This document shows, piece by piece, positions 47,141 through 57,089 of a DNA stretch of 64,000 nucleotides. This DNA is from Rhizophagus clarus (taxonomy: Eukaryota > Glomeromycota > Glomeromycetes > Glomerales > Glomeraceae). Every line of letters begins with the position of its first letter. Position 1 is the first letter of the stretch. The position numbers and the translations under genes are program-made. The notes under the pieces are model-generated. The model worked only from the letters and a program-made list of their open reading frames with translations, had not been told where the DNA came from and made no database searches. The stretch covers positions 965,985 through 1,029,984 of the forward strand of contig BLAL01000180.1 in assembly GCA_015698045.1 (NCBI GenBank), given 5' to 3'.

Positions 47141-47824
47141 TTTCTTTCTTATTTTACTTTATCCCTTTTACTTCTTTTCATTATATATCTCTTTCTTTAC
47201 TATTGTAATTTGTTATTAGATGTCATTCGTATCATTTATTACTAGTACTGTAAACTAAATAAATAATTGTTTATCTATAGCATATATGATACAATACAAA
47301 ATTACAAATTTTAATAAAAAAGTTACTAAAGTTTATTAAGTTATTTCGGATGTTTTACTATTGTATTTATATTGTATTTTATTAAATTTTAATTCTTACG
47401 AAAATTTTTTTTATGAAAAAAAATTTTAGTTAAAAATTAACCGATTAAAAATTAGCCAATCAAATTATATTTTTAAGTCACGTGATAGAGGTGACAGAAA
47501 AACTGATACCACCCAGGGTGGCACCTAGATAACTTCTTATAATAATCATGTGGTTGTACTGCTAACTAGTAACTACCATTAATATACATTTATACCGAAA
47601 AAAAATGTGATCAGAATAATCAAAGTAGTGGACATTTTAAAAGCTAATTCTTTCTGTGATTTATGTGTAAAATATTGGCCTATTCACTGCCTATTCCTTA
47701 TATATAACTTTATAATTGAATTTTATTGGTTATAATTTTTAATAAATTTTATTTAGTGCCAGTGTGATTGATAAAATGTATTATTATTTATTATTATTAT
47801 AAAAAAATATCAAAACAAAAAAAG

Positions 47825-47975
47825 AATACGCCACCAGGCAAACCAGAAACCTTTACGCCACAAGGCGAACCAGAAAAAAACTCATCACCAAACGAACCAG
47901 AAAAAAACCTGCCATCAGGCAGACCAAACAAACTACATAGAATAAAAAATTCGCCACTAAGGCGACCAGAAATGA
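47825..47975 (+). repeat. Short degenerate CCAxxAGGCxAACCAGAA repeat
   Basis: Four or five units of about 27-33 bases around GCCACAAGGCGAACCAGAAA. In one frame they read P-x-G-x-P-E-K. No start or context supports a gene here. Confidence 0.5.
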
Positions 47976-47987
47976 ATTAAAAAAAAA

Positions 47988-48864
47988 CTATTCTTCAATT
48001 CTTCCAAAAAATTTGATTAAATCAGCTGGCTTTAAAAAATTCTTTTTAAATGGAATAGGTCTCCTTTTGCCTCTTTGTAAATGGCAATCTTTTGACTCGT
48101 ACGGACTGATCCAACACCTGCAGTATCTTTCCCAGTAATTTTGCTGAATATTCGGACAGGTATTAAGACCATACCTGTAATATTCACATAAGTAACACAG
48201 ATCTTTATATGAGCTAATAGGCACAATCCAATTTGTCCTGCTAGATAAAGCGACCCCTTCTGACATGCATATAAAATTTAAATTTGAACTGGGAGCTGGG
48301 TTCGAAGAAATTGACAAGTTTGAAGAAATTGGCGAGTTTGAGGAAATTAAGGAGATTGAGAAGATTGAGGAAATTGGTGAGATTGATGAAATTAAAGTCG
48401 TTAAGGGAGTTATTGATGATGAGGTTACTGAAGAGTCTAAGGATAACGAAGAGCTTAAAGATAAAATTGAATCTGACAAGGATCTGTATGTTGAGACCGA
48501 AGAAGAAGGAGAGACAATAGCAGAGACATTAAGAGGAGAAGTAGAGACAATAGGAGGAGAGATAGTAGATGAAGCAGCGGTAAGTTGTTCTTATATTGTT
48601 AGTCAGTATCAAAACATACAGTATCAGTAACCTGATAGAGTCATATACAGCATCAATGCACCCAAAAAAACATAGTGTTAACTTACCTTGAAGTATTATA
48701 ATTAACATTTGAATTGTACTAGAATTATTCTTTATTGTTATAGAATGATTAACAGATATACTTAATATATCTTGAATCGCGTTTGGGTTATCAATCATAT
48801 CAAAATCATCGCTAACTTCATTATTATTGTCAATAATAGTAGTATTATCAATGTTATCAGGCAT
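47988..48864 (-). CDS. Hypothetical two-exon protein, Ser-rich with Cys-rich C-terminus
   Basis: Exon 1 (48864 to 48687) starts MPDNIDNTTIIDNNNE and ends in G|GTAAGT. A pyrimidine-rich 214-bp intron ends CAG at 48473, and exon 2 (48472 to 47988) continues in phase as DSILSLSSSLSLDSS. The total is 220 residues. The N-terminus is acidic and Asn-rich, and the middle is a serine/isoleucine repeat (PISSNLSISSN). The C-terminal 90 residues have a Cys/Trp/Tyr-rich pattern (CYLCEYYRYG, TCPN, YCRCW, DCHLQRGKRR) that may bind zinc. No family recognised. The opposite strand over the serine repeat gives a Glu-rich frame (FEEIGEFEEIKE), so strand choice rests on the splice fit and the Cys-rich tail. No lesion seen. 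Confidence 0.5.
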
Positions 48865-50499
48865 ATTAAAATTAAGACATATTATTTTAAAAAGGAAGAG
48901 TATGAACTTTTTTTTTTGATAAAACTTAAAGATTCTTTCAGATAGGAGGAGAAAATTCTTTTTTTTTGATAAAATGAAGTTTCTTTCAGGTAGGAGGAGA
49001 AAATTTTTTTTTTTTAATCATATTTATTTAAAAAAAAAGGACGTGAAAATAAGATTTTTTCTAAAATTTTTATTTCTTTTTTTTTAAAAAAAAAATAGGA
49101 ATATGAAAATAAGTTATTAAGGGAAATCGTTATAAAACTTTATTTTTCTTGAAAAATTAAAGGTATTTATATACAACTAGCGAAATGTTGGGCCTATCCT
49201 AAATGGGAAACATCATTTGAAAATCTCAGTACAGAATTGCTGGGCTTATTCTAAACAAGGCTTATCCTAGCACTGAGATGTTCCTGTTTAGTTGTCTAAT
49301 TACAGATACCTTTTTATTTGAAAAGTTGTCGTCAATATTTGTTTAGTCATACACTATCAATTAAATTAATATACATTAGTAATCTGCGCCAGAAAGACAA
49401 TTAAAAAATAAATTCTTTTATATCAATATACATTATACATGACTTGCTGACCAATTATTCTATTAAACATCTGGAAAAGCGCCAGTGAGAAATTTGCACA
49501 ACTACAAACTATAGCTTTACACAAAGCGATGATTGATAGTGAAATAAATATAGCCATATAATAAGTAAATCAATGGCACAATAAAACACAGCCTTAGATA
49601 GAAATAAAAAAGCATAATAATTAGAAAAAAAACAGAAAAAAAGATCTCTTTTTTGTAAGTATCAGCCAGTTTAATTAGTACAGTATAACCTGTTCTTCAC
49701 GCCAAGTACAAACAATTTATCCAAATGAGATTAAATGATAATCTCAGTGCAAAACTGTGATTTTTATTGGTCTACAGAATTTGGTAAAATATGCAATATG
49801 CACATGTGTAATTAGCTAATTAGGAATTTAAAGCAATGCTATGATCATTTAACCAGAAATTTTATACAGTATATGCGCATAAGACCAGCTCAAAAATACT
49901 AAGTCATCAAAGGAAAGAGAAATGGATGCTTTCTTGGATAAGGTACATAAGAAAAAGCATCAGTGAAGAAATAAGAGAAGAAAAGCTTCAGCATGAATCA
50001 TCTACTCAGATATTTCTAACTCACAGAACCATTGCCTCTTTCTTTTTAAGATATTCCTTTTCCATACATGATTCCCATTCTTTGATTTCTACTTTGCTTC
50101 TTCCTCGGAGATTGGTTGAGACAGAATTGAAATAATCAATGTAGAGCGAGTTTGATAAAAATTAATTGTAGAACAAGGGCTAATACATAAATTGTCTTCA
50201 TCCATACCGCCTGAAGATACTGAAACTATCTTGTTTCTAACTTTGGCTTAGTTCAAATCACTCGCTATTCTAGAAATCATTCCTTTCAGTTCAATGCTTT
50301 AAATAATCTCTTTTTCCCAAAGAATTTATTTTTCATTCTCATTACTAACATATTTTGTATTCGTGTTTATATTAAAGTAAGTTGCTCTCTGTTTATAGGA
50401 AAGGTTAATTATTAATTATACGACTTAAAATGTTTGAGAAGATTCAAGGAAAAGATAACTTGTAGTGTTATGATATCAATGCAAACAACTTTTTTTGCA
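48865..50499. other. Intergenic, AT-rich
   Basis: No gene recognised. Near 48905-49000 a unit of about 60 bases (TTTCAG(A/G)TAGGAGGAGAAAA plus a T run) occurs twice. At 49180-49280 CTCAGTAC and GCACTGAG form a loose inverted pair. A short frame at 49926-50135 is unsupported. Confidence 0.45.
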
Positions 50500-50920
50500 G
50501 AAAAAGTTTTTTTTGGTAATAGATATAACCACGATATATAATTTTTAAAAAAAAGAAAAAAATTGAAAAAAAGATTAATTTTTACTTGATAATCACAATG
50601 TCCGTCATTATATTAATCAAATTTTTTTCCTTAGAAAATCTATTGAGATCAATGGTAAAAAAGAAACTTATTTTCAAAATTAATTGTAATAATGTGAGAA
50701 AAATATTAATTTTACTTGGCCATGATTTAATCACAATATCCATCATTATATTAATCATATTTTTTTTCCTTAAAAAATTCTGTATCATATGATGTAATAA
50801 GATCAATGGCAAAAAGAATTTTTTTTCTTTTCGTAATTAACCATATTAATTATAGATATAATTACGATGTAAGAAAAAGATTAATTTTTTTCGATCATGA
50901 TGTGGTAAGATCAACGCAAA
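50500..50920 (+). repeat. Tandem repeat of about 115 bp
   Basis: Two clear units (about 50570-50690 and 50695-50815) share TTAATTTTACTTG, TCACAATATCCATCATTATA, TTAATCA-A-TTTTTTTCCTTA and AGATCAATGG; a third partial unit follows to about 50920 and a shorter one precedes. Confidence 0.55.
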
Positions 50921-50995
50921 AAAAAGGGGATAAAAAAAATTTTTTTTTTTTTTATTCAATTATTTCTTTTTTTTTTATATTGAGATATCATTAAA

Positions 50996-52824
50996 ATGTC
51001 TTCTCAAGATCTTGATAAAGAACAAGGAATTTGTAAAAAAGGTTCTCTTATTAAATATTGGCAGCTATCGCAATCGCAATATCAACAACCTCAGTCTCAA
51101 TGGCCGCAACAACCTCAACAGCTGTAACAACCCCAATCTCAACAACCGCAACAACCTCAATTTCAACAACCGCAACAATCTCAACCCCAAACTCTACTTC
51201 AGTGGCCGTGACAACCTCAACAATTTCAATTTCAATGGCCGCAACCACCTCAATCTCAATGGCCTCAACAACCTCAACAATCTCAACCTCATCAATTTCA
51301 ATGGTCGCAACCACCTCAATCTCAATGGCCTCAACAACCTCAACAATCTCAATTTTAATGGCCGCAACCACCTCAATCTCAATGGCCTCAACAACCTCAA
51401 CAATCTCAACCTTAATAGCTGCAACTACCTTTACCTCAATGGTTTCAACAACCTCAACAACCTCAAAAAATCAGCAACGTCAATGGCCACATCATGAATA
51501 CCAATGGTCGCAATTACCTTCTCAATAACCTCAACAATACTTACCTCAATTACCACCTCAACCTCCTCAACAAATTGATGATGAAGAAAAAATAGGTGAT
51601 CTATAATTGAAATTCATTATTCTTTCTTTTTGTGATAAATAGTTTACTTACCTTAATATTTAATAATTGTAGACAAAATGCTAAAAGAGGAGTTCTTGAG
51701 AATTGAGGAAATAATAAATATATCTCCAGATCCCTATAAAACTAAGAAGAAAATAGCAGATGAATTCAGCCTAATTTTACCCGAATATGTCAATTTTATG
51801 ACCGAGAAATACAGGAAAAGTCAAAGTTCCATATCAATAATAACATCACTGGAATCCTCTCTGGTGATGTCACCACATTCTCCGCTGCGTTCTCCGCCTT
51901 TGAAGAGCCGCACTCCAATGTAAATATATATAGTAAATTTATAATATTTATAATTCATATGTTCTGAGCCCATTTATTTTTATTATAGGGATAATTTTGA
52001 ACGACAACTCATAAATAACAATTTGGAGTTGCTGTCTCAATATTTTACTAAAGAACGTCACTACCCCAGAAGTCCTTTCCCAAGACCCAACGTGAATGTT
52101 CTAGATAAATATATGGAATCTAAAACCAGTCACGAATATAGTCAAAAACAGATGAGTGAAATATTAGAAAATAATTATAGTTCTCTTCCAAAATGGATCT
52201 TAGATATCATTTACATTAAATTAAGAGCACTATTCCTTCGTACTCGATACCTTGATCATTCTTCTAAAAATTTAATGATAGAAGATATAATTAGTAAATT
52301 ATTTCCGCATTTTGCTAAGAAGAAAAAAAAACAAACAAAAAATTAGTTTTATGAGCAAATGTTTTCGAAAAGTTTTTGATGGATGGAGGAGCGAATTATG
52401 GTCGAATATAGGTTTTGCATATCAGTATAGTTGCACTAACGATAATATTTCCCGGTTAAAATCTAAAGTTTCAGTTTCAATTATATTTCGTCAGTGGTTG
52501 ACATGTGTTTTAAATGAACTATCAGAAGAAATGGAAAGAGCGCTCCAAAATGTTATTATTTACGGGATTAGATATTTAAGTGAGGAGATGGATGATGACA
52601 AGACAGCTCGTCGCAACTTTTTTATGGCAAATACAGATTTATACACAATAAATTTGGACTTTACTTGTACTGATAAAATAGATGTTACAAAATCAATGGA
52701 GCTGTCTCATTATTACATAAGTGCTGCAAGGTCATTTCCCGAAGATGATGACGAAAAGGATGATAATGATAAAAGAGAGCAAAGAAAGTATAACAAAAAA
52801 GTAACTAAGAAGATTGCAAATTAA
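50996..52824 (+). pseudogene. Gln/Pro/Trp-repeat gene, broken
   Basis: ATG at 50996 (MSSQDLDKEQGICKKGSL) opens exon 1, a run of QWPQQPQQ / QWPQPPQSQ repeats encoded by CAA-rich DNA and ending IDDEEKI. A phase-1 intron (51600-51672) leads to exon 2 (51673-51919: DKMLKEEFLRIEEIINISPD) and a phase-2 intron to exon 3 from 51989 (ERQLINNNLELLSQYFTKER). A frameshift in an A run near 52325 separates the tail (SFMSKCFRKVFDGWRSE...LSEEMERALQ...), which ends at 52824 in basic/acidic residues. Six stops interrupt exon 1 (51125, 51209, 51356, 51413, 51416, 51526), and an A-run indel near 51460 shifts frame. No known domain; the exon 2-3 region looks like a folded helical protein. Confidence 0.7.
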
Positions 52825-52949
52825 GGAGGCTAGTGAGAAGCGTTATTATAAATTTTATATAATATATTTTTATTATATATCATTTTACATTTTTATTACG
52901 TCCTTTATTTTTATATTTCTCCAAATGGAGAGGACATTATAGCTGGAGC

Positions 52950-54680
52950 AGGACCCAGAAATATATATATAGGGGTCAGGTGACTAAAAAAACATTTACT
53001 ATGAGCTGTACGCAAGGGTTTTTTATATGAGTGGTACGCAAAATTGACACCTGATATTGAAAATCCTGCAAAAATACGCAATTAAAATTCCAAACCTTAA
53101 GGTCACATTTATTATATAACGAATTATTATTTACTAATGAAAAATTATATTGATAAACCAGTTCAATCAGATACTCTTCAGTTGTCCAGATTATAGTTTT
53201 TAATCCAGACCAAAATATTCGGTCTGAGTTTCAGATTACAATATAATCTGGTCTGAATTAAATGGACCAGACCAGGTCTGAACAGGTTTTAATAAATTTA
53301 GCGATTTTTTTTTTAATTATTTCATTATTTATTCATTTTTAATAAAAAAAATTGTTTTTACGTTTTTATTAAAAAAATCTTTTTTAAATTAATCAATAAA
53401 AAAAATAATAATAATAAATAAACGGTTTTAATAATAAAAAATAAGTTCACAAAAGAAATTGTACATGAGATTTAAATTATAAACCATTTAATACAATATT
53501 TTATTATTCATAACATGCGTTTATACTCTTCCACCCCTCTACCCAACTACCTCTCAACCCGGCTACCCTCATCAAAGCTGGCACCTATAAAAAAAACAAA
53601 TAAGAACATTAGTAAATGTTCTTTGTAACAAAAGTAAAATAACTTTCCCTCCCAGTAACTCTTACACCACTCTTACCCGGTCTAATTCTAAATTCAAGCC
53701 AGTACCTACAAAAAAAGAAAAAAAAACTGAACATTAGTAACGTTCTTATATCAATATTAATTACTAAATAAAAACCCCATACAGCTGCAAGTTTAATTAT
53801 TTATTATATACTAGTTTTTTTAACTAACACCTCCAGCACCTTTAAATAACAATACATTTGAGTTTTATCCTCATTTACCCTTCCCATTCGAAATTACCTT
53901 TAAGAGTAGTGCTAGAAAGGCTTGCTCCTATAAAAAAAGAAAAGAGAAGAATGTTAGTAACGTTCTTATATTAAATATAATAACCTTTTTATATTACTCT
54001 TCAGAATATCCAGCAAGAAAGTCCAAGGTGGTCAAAATCTAATACATAGAAATAAAACACGAATTATAGTATGTCCAGAAGCATTCCAGACTTCCAGTAG
54101 CGTTCCTAAAGAAAAGAAGTGAATACCTTTCGTCAATATACTTGACTAAAGGTCAAATTTTTATGTATTTTTTATTTTTTTTTAAAACATTAGAGTGATG
54201 AATTTTTTTTTCTAATGAAAATGTTTTATAAAAAAGATTAAACTGATCGAATCATATGATTGATACCCAGGTATTATAATCGGCCTTCAATAGAAAGATA
54301 TTTGACCAGACCTTATATTTTTTTATAAAAAATTTTTTCTGATTAATACCACGAAATAAAAAAAATCCAAACATTTTGGATTTTTTTTATTTTTTTTTTT
54401 CAGGTGTGCATCGGACATGTAAAAGCTTTATAAATTAAATGATATTTCATATTTTATTACATATAATTATATATATATATAATCGGCCAAATTTAGACCA
54501 AAATACGCAAACTGAATTTCTTATATATAAAAATTTTGAAAATAAATACGCAATCTAATAACCTAACCACAGACAAAAAAATCCTAAATTATACGCAAAT
54601 CAAAATCTTACTCCGCCTAACTCTACTATGATGATGACGCATCAGTAGATCCTACCCCTGTATATATATTTCTGGGTCCT
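52950..54680. mobile_element. hAT-like non-autonomous element, 1.73 kb
   Basis: An exact 8-bp duplication GCTGGAGC (52942-52949 and 54681-54688) flanks inverted ends starting AGGACCCAGAAATATATATA; the right end matches with one T/C difference over the first 27 or so bases. The interior is non-coding: a purple patch of TCTGGTCTGAATT words (53180-53290), a tandem region with AACATTAGTAACGTTC hairpins (53580-53970), and poly-T/poly-A tracts. No transposase. The insertion point splits a short open frame in G+C-rich sequence behind the Q/P/W gene. Confidence 0.88.
53580..53970 (+). repeat. Three diverged ACCTA-A-run-hairpin units
   Basis: Units contain GCACCTATAAAAAAAAC or GTACCTACAAAAAAAG, then GAACATTAGTAACGTTCTT, then a T-rich spacer and a CCCTTCCC/ACTCTTACCC block. 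Similar in design to the 36.6-39.4 kb array. Confidence 0.6.
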
Positions 54681-54688
54681 GCTGGAGC

Positions 54689-55719
54689 TGGTGGTGACGA
54701 TAATACTTTAAAGTTCTAGAAGATTTTTAATACTCTAAGAACAAAAGGGATAGAAAATAAATATTCGTGAAAACTTGATGGTCTTATAATGTTATAGCGC
54801 TTTGATTTTTTTATTCGATCAATAGTTTATAGTAAATATTTAACATAGAAGAGCTATAATTTAGTAATTATATTTAACATTTACATTACTAATGCTTTTA
54901 TTATTAATACTTTTAATCATAAATAAAGTTCATATCAATAATTTTGCTTAATATATATATAATTTATTCTTTGCTGAAATGTATTGAATTGTGTCTGAAT
55001 AGTAAACATATCATGCAAATAATCGTCTACCAATTGTGGATCAATTTACTAATAAATCGTCACGAATTATTATTAAAGTTGTTCTGATTTTAAAAATTTA
55101 TTAACCATATCAATAAAATTTGTAAATGTATTGAATAAAATAATGTCTCTAATACATTTCAAATACTGTATATTAAAATATACATTTGTAAATAAAATGA
55201 GACTACTTTTACTGGACAAGGCAATTTTTTCAAGATATCATATGATACTTTTATGATATCATAAATGTACTTAAAATTCGAATTTTAATATGGTTGTAAA
55301 GACATTTTACATAATAAAAAATCATTTTGAAAACCACATTAGAATCCATTTCTGATGCTTACTAGAACATCATAAAATATGTCATTCTGACAATGTATTT
55401 AAAACCATTTTATGATAATTTTCACAATTTTGTAAAGATTGACAGAACATGATTAATATATTTTAAAATGCCAATAAATTATTTTATTATACGGCTAAAT
55501 AATAATACATAAACTACTAGTATAATTTACAAAATAGAAAAATTCCAAAGAAATGAACTGTTAGTAATAGTACATTAAAAAAAAAAAGATTTAAAAAAAA
55601 AAATATTATAAAATACCTACTGAAATCTACACCCCTAAGCTCCAGTTGAAATCCCATGCTTTGAACCTACTTTACAGAAACCTTAAGTTTTTGAACAATG
55701 CCGAATTGATATAATAACA
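54689..55719. other. Intergenic, AT-rich
   Basis: No gene recognised. Near 55220-55265 GATATCATATGATAC and TGATATCATAAATG give a local cluster of GATATC palindromes. A single ACCTA-like unit with AACTGTTAGTAATAGTAC sits near 55550-55625. Confidence 0.45.
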
Positions 55720-56310
55720 ATGTTAAATTCATATCATTGCGATATCGATTTATTGAAACAATATCATTATGATGTCACCATAATATCGTTTCAATATTAA
55801 CAAAAGATATCGTGAAAATATTCACTTGAAGAAACATCGAATCATTACCATTATGATATCGTTGCAATAACAATAATTTCAAAAAAGAAATGCAAAATAA
55901 ATATTGGTATCGTATCAATATTCACTCTTTGTATCGACAAGATATCGTAAAAATATTTGCTTGAAGAAATATCGAAGTGACATCGCTTTGATATGGTTAC
56001 AATAAACGATAATTTTCAAAAAAAAAAACGCAAATAAATGATATCGTACTAATATTGGTTCGGTATATCGAAAAGATATCGCAAAAATATTTATTTGAAG
56101 AATATCAAATCAACATCAGCTCGATATAGTTAAAATAACGATATTTTTTTAAAAAAATGCGAAATAATGATGATATCGATACGATATAGTTAAAACAACG
56201 CAAAATAAAAATGGTATCGATATGATATCGTCTTAATGTTGACTTGCTGTGTTGATGATATTGTCAAAATTACAAATAATCAAGCCAAAATCATCTTGAT
56301 ATTGATCAAA
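55720..56310 (+). repeat. Tandem array of about 130-bp GATATCG units
   Basis: About four units built from ATATCGAAAAGATATCG, CAAAAATATTTGCTTGAAGA, AATATCGAA, TGATATGGTTACAATAACGATA, an A run and ACGCAAATAATGATATCGTAC. Palindromic GATATC words recur roughly every 25-40 bases. Confidence 0.65.
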
Positions 56311-56781
56311 TAACGATTCTAAAAAAACGCGAATTGGTAAATTCTCTTCGATTAGTTCAATAGTTCTTGTAATTAGTTATTTGGTAAATATTGCACAATT
56401 GTAATATAATGATCTAATAATTGCTTAATATTACATATCTTGACAAGTAAAAACCGTTCTTTATTGAAAAAAAGAAATAGACGGACTTTTGTATATTCTT
56501 TGGTTTTCAATTGGAAAATTTTCTTTTTTCACTTACTTATTCAAACAAAATATATACTGGCAGCTTCGTTGTTATAGTTAGATATACTTTTTAAAATTGA
56601 GGACACTCAACTATGTACTTTCATTGTTAAATTAAAAAAGCCTCCCTGATACGACACCTAAGTCCTTCCTGAGTTTTGTATTCTTGTTTGTTTTAACTTT
56701 GAAAAATCTCGCCTACGTCATTCTTCTTTCGTTCCTACTCTCATGACTCAAAACTCACACTAAAGACTTTTTAAAGCAATA

Positions 56782-56937
56782 TGGGATCTTTGCAATAGAA
56801 AGGTACGAAACTCAAAAAAAATAAAAATTTAATTAATATTAAATTTACACTTATTTTAGTATAAAAAACATAATTAGTATATAAAGTAAATTTAAAAATT
56901 TTTTTGAGTTTCGTACCTTTCTATTGCAAAAACCCCA
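56782..56937. mobile_element. 156-bp MITE flanked by TA
   Basis: Ends TGGGATCTTTGCAATAGAAA and its near-exact reverse complement, continuing through GGTACGAAACTCAAAAAAA, give inverted repeats of about 39 bases. TA at 56780-56781 and 56938-56939 is the expected duplication for a Tc1/mariner-type MITE. The 75-base middle is AT-rich. Confidence 0.85.
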
Positions 56938-57089
56938 TATATTCTTACGGACAAGCAAAATCGCGACTTGGTTTTAGACGTTACTTTGAAAAAAAAAACG
57001 CGTAATTTTGAAGTGATCATCATGTGACTTTAATTACACAGATTTATGAAAACCGCAATAATTATGTGCATATACACTAAAAATATTCT

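Larger units (their letters stand above)
44698..47539. mobile_element. 2.84-kb inverted-repeat element, non-coding
   Basis: The left end reads GGTGCCACCCTGGGTGGTAC from 44711, continuing to TATCACGTGA. The right end is its reverse complement, with GTCACGTGATAGAGGTGAC and CCACCCAGGGTGGCACC, ending near 47525. Weaker similarity extends outwards to TAAGAA/TTCTTA, where TAA flanks both sides (44695-44697 and 47540-47542), a possible 3-bp duplication. The element contains no transposase. Its interior is a nested hAT-like element (45210-46195) and a long pyrimidine-rich array (46210-47140). Boundaries beyond the GGTGCC core are tentative. Confidence 0.75.

Noticed and set aside
46381-47208. Long plus-strand frames rich in Phe, Ser, Ile and His
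   Set aside because: Direct translation of the pyrimidine-rich tandem array; all frames are open because the repeat lacks stops.
48265-48630. Glu-rich plus-strand frame (FEEIGEFEEIKE)
   Set aside because: Overlaps the minus-strand two-exon gene. The minus model has a phase-matched intron and a Cys-rich tail, so I preferred it, though with moderate confidence.
51051-51424. Val/Glu/Ile-rich and Leu/Arg-rich minus-strand frames over the CAA repeat
   Set aside because: Shadows of the Q/P/W repeat; the plus-strand frame starting at 50996 has a start codon, matching splice phases and downstream exons.
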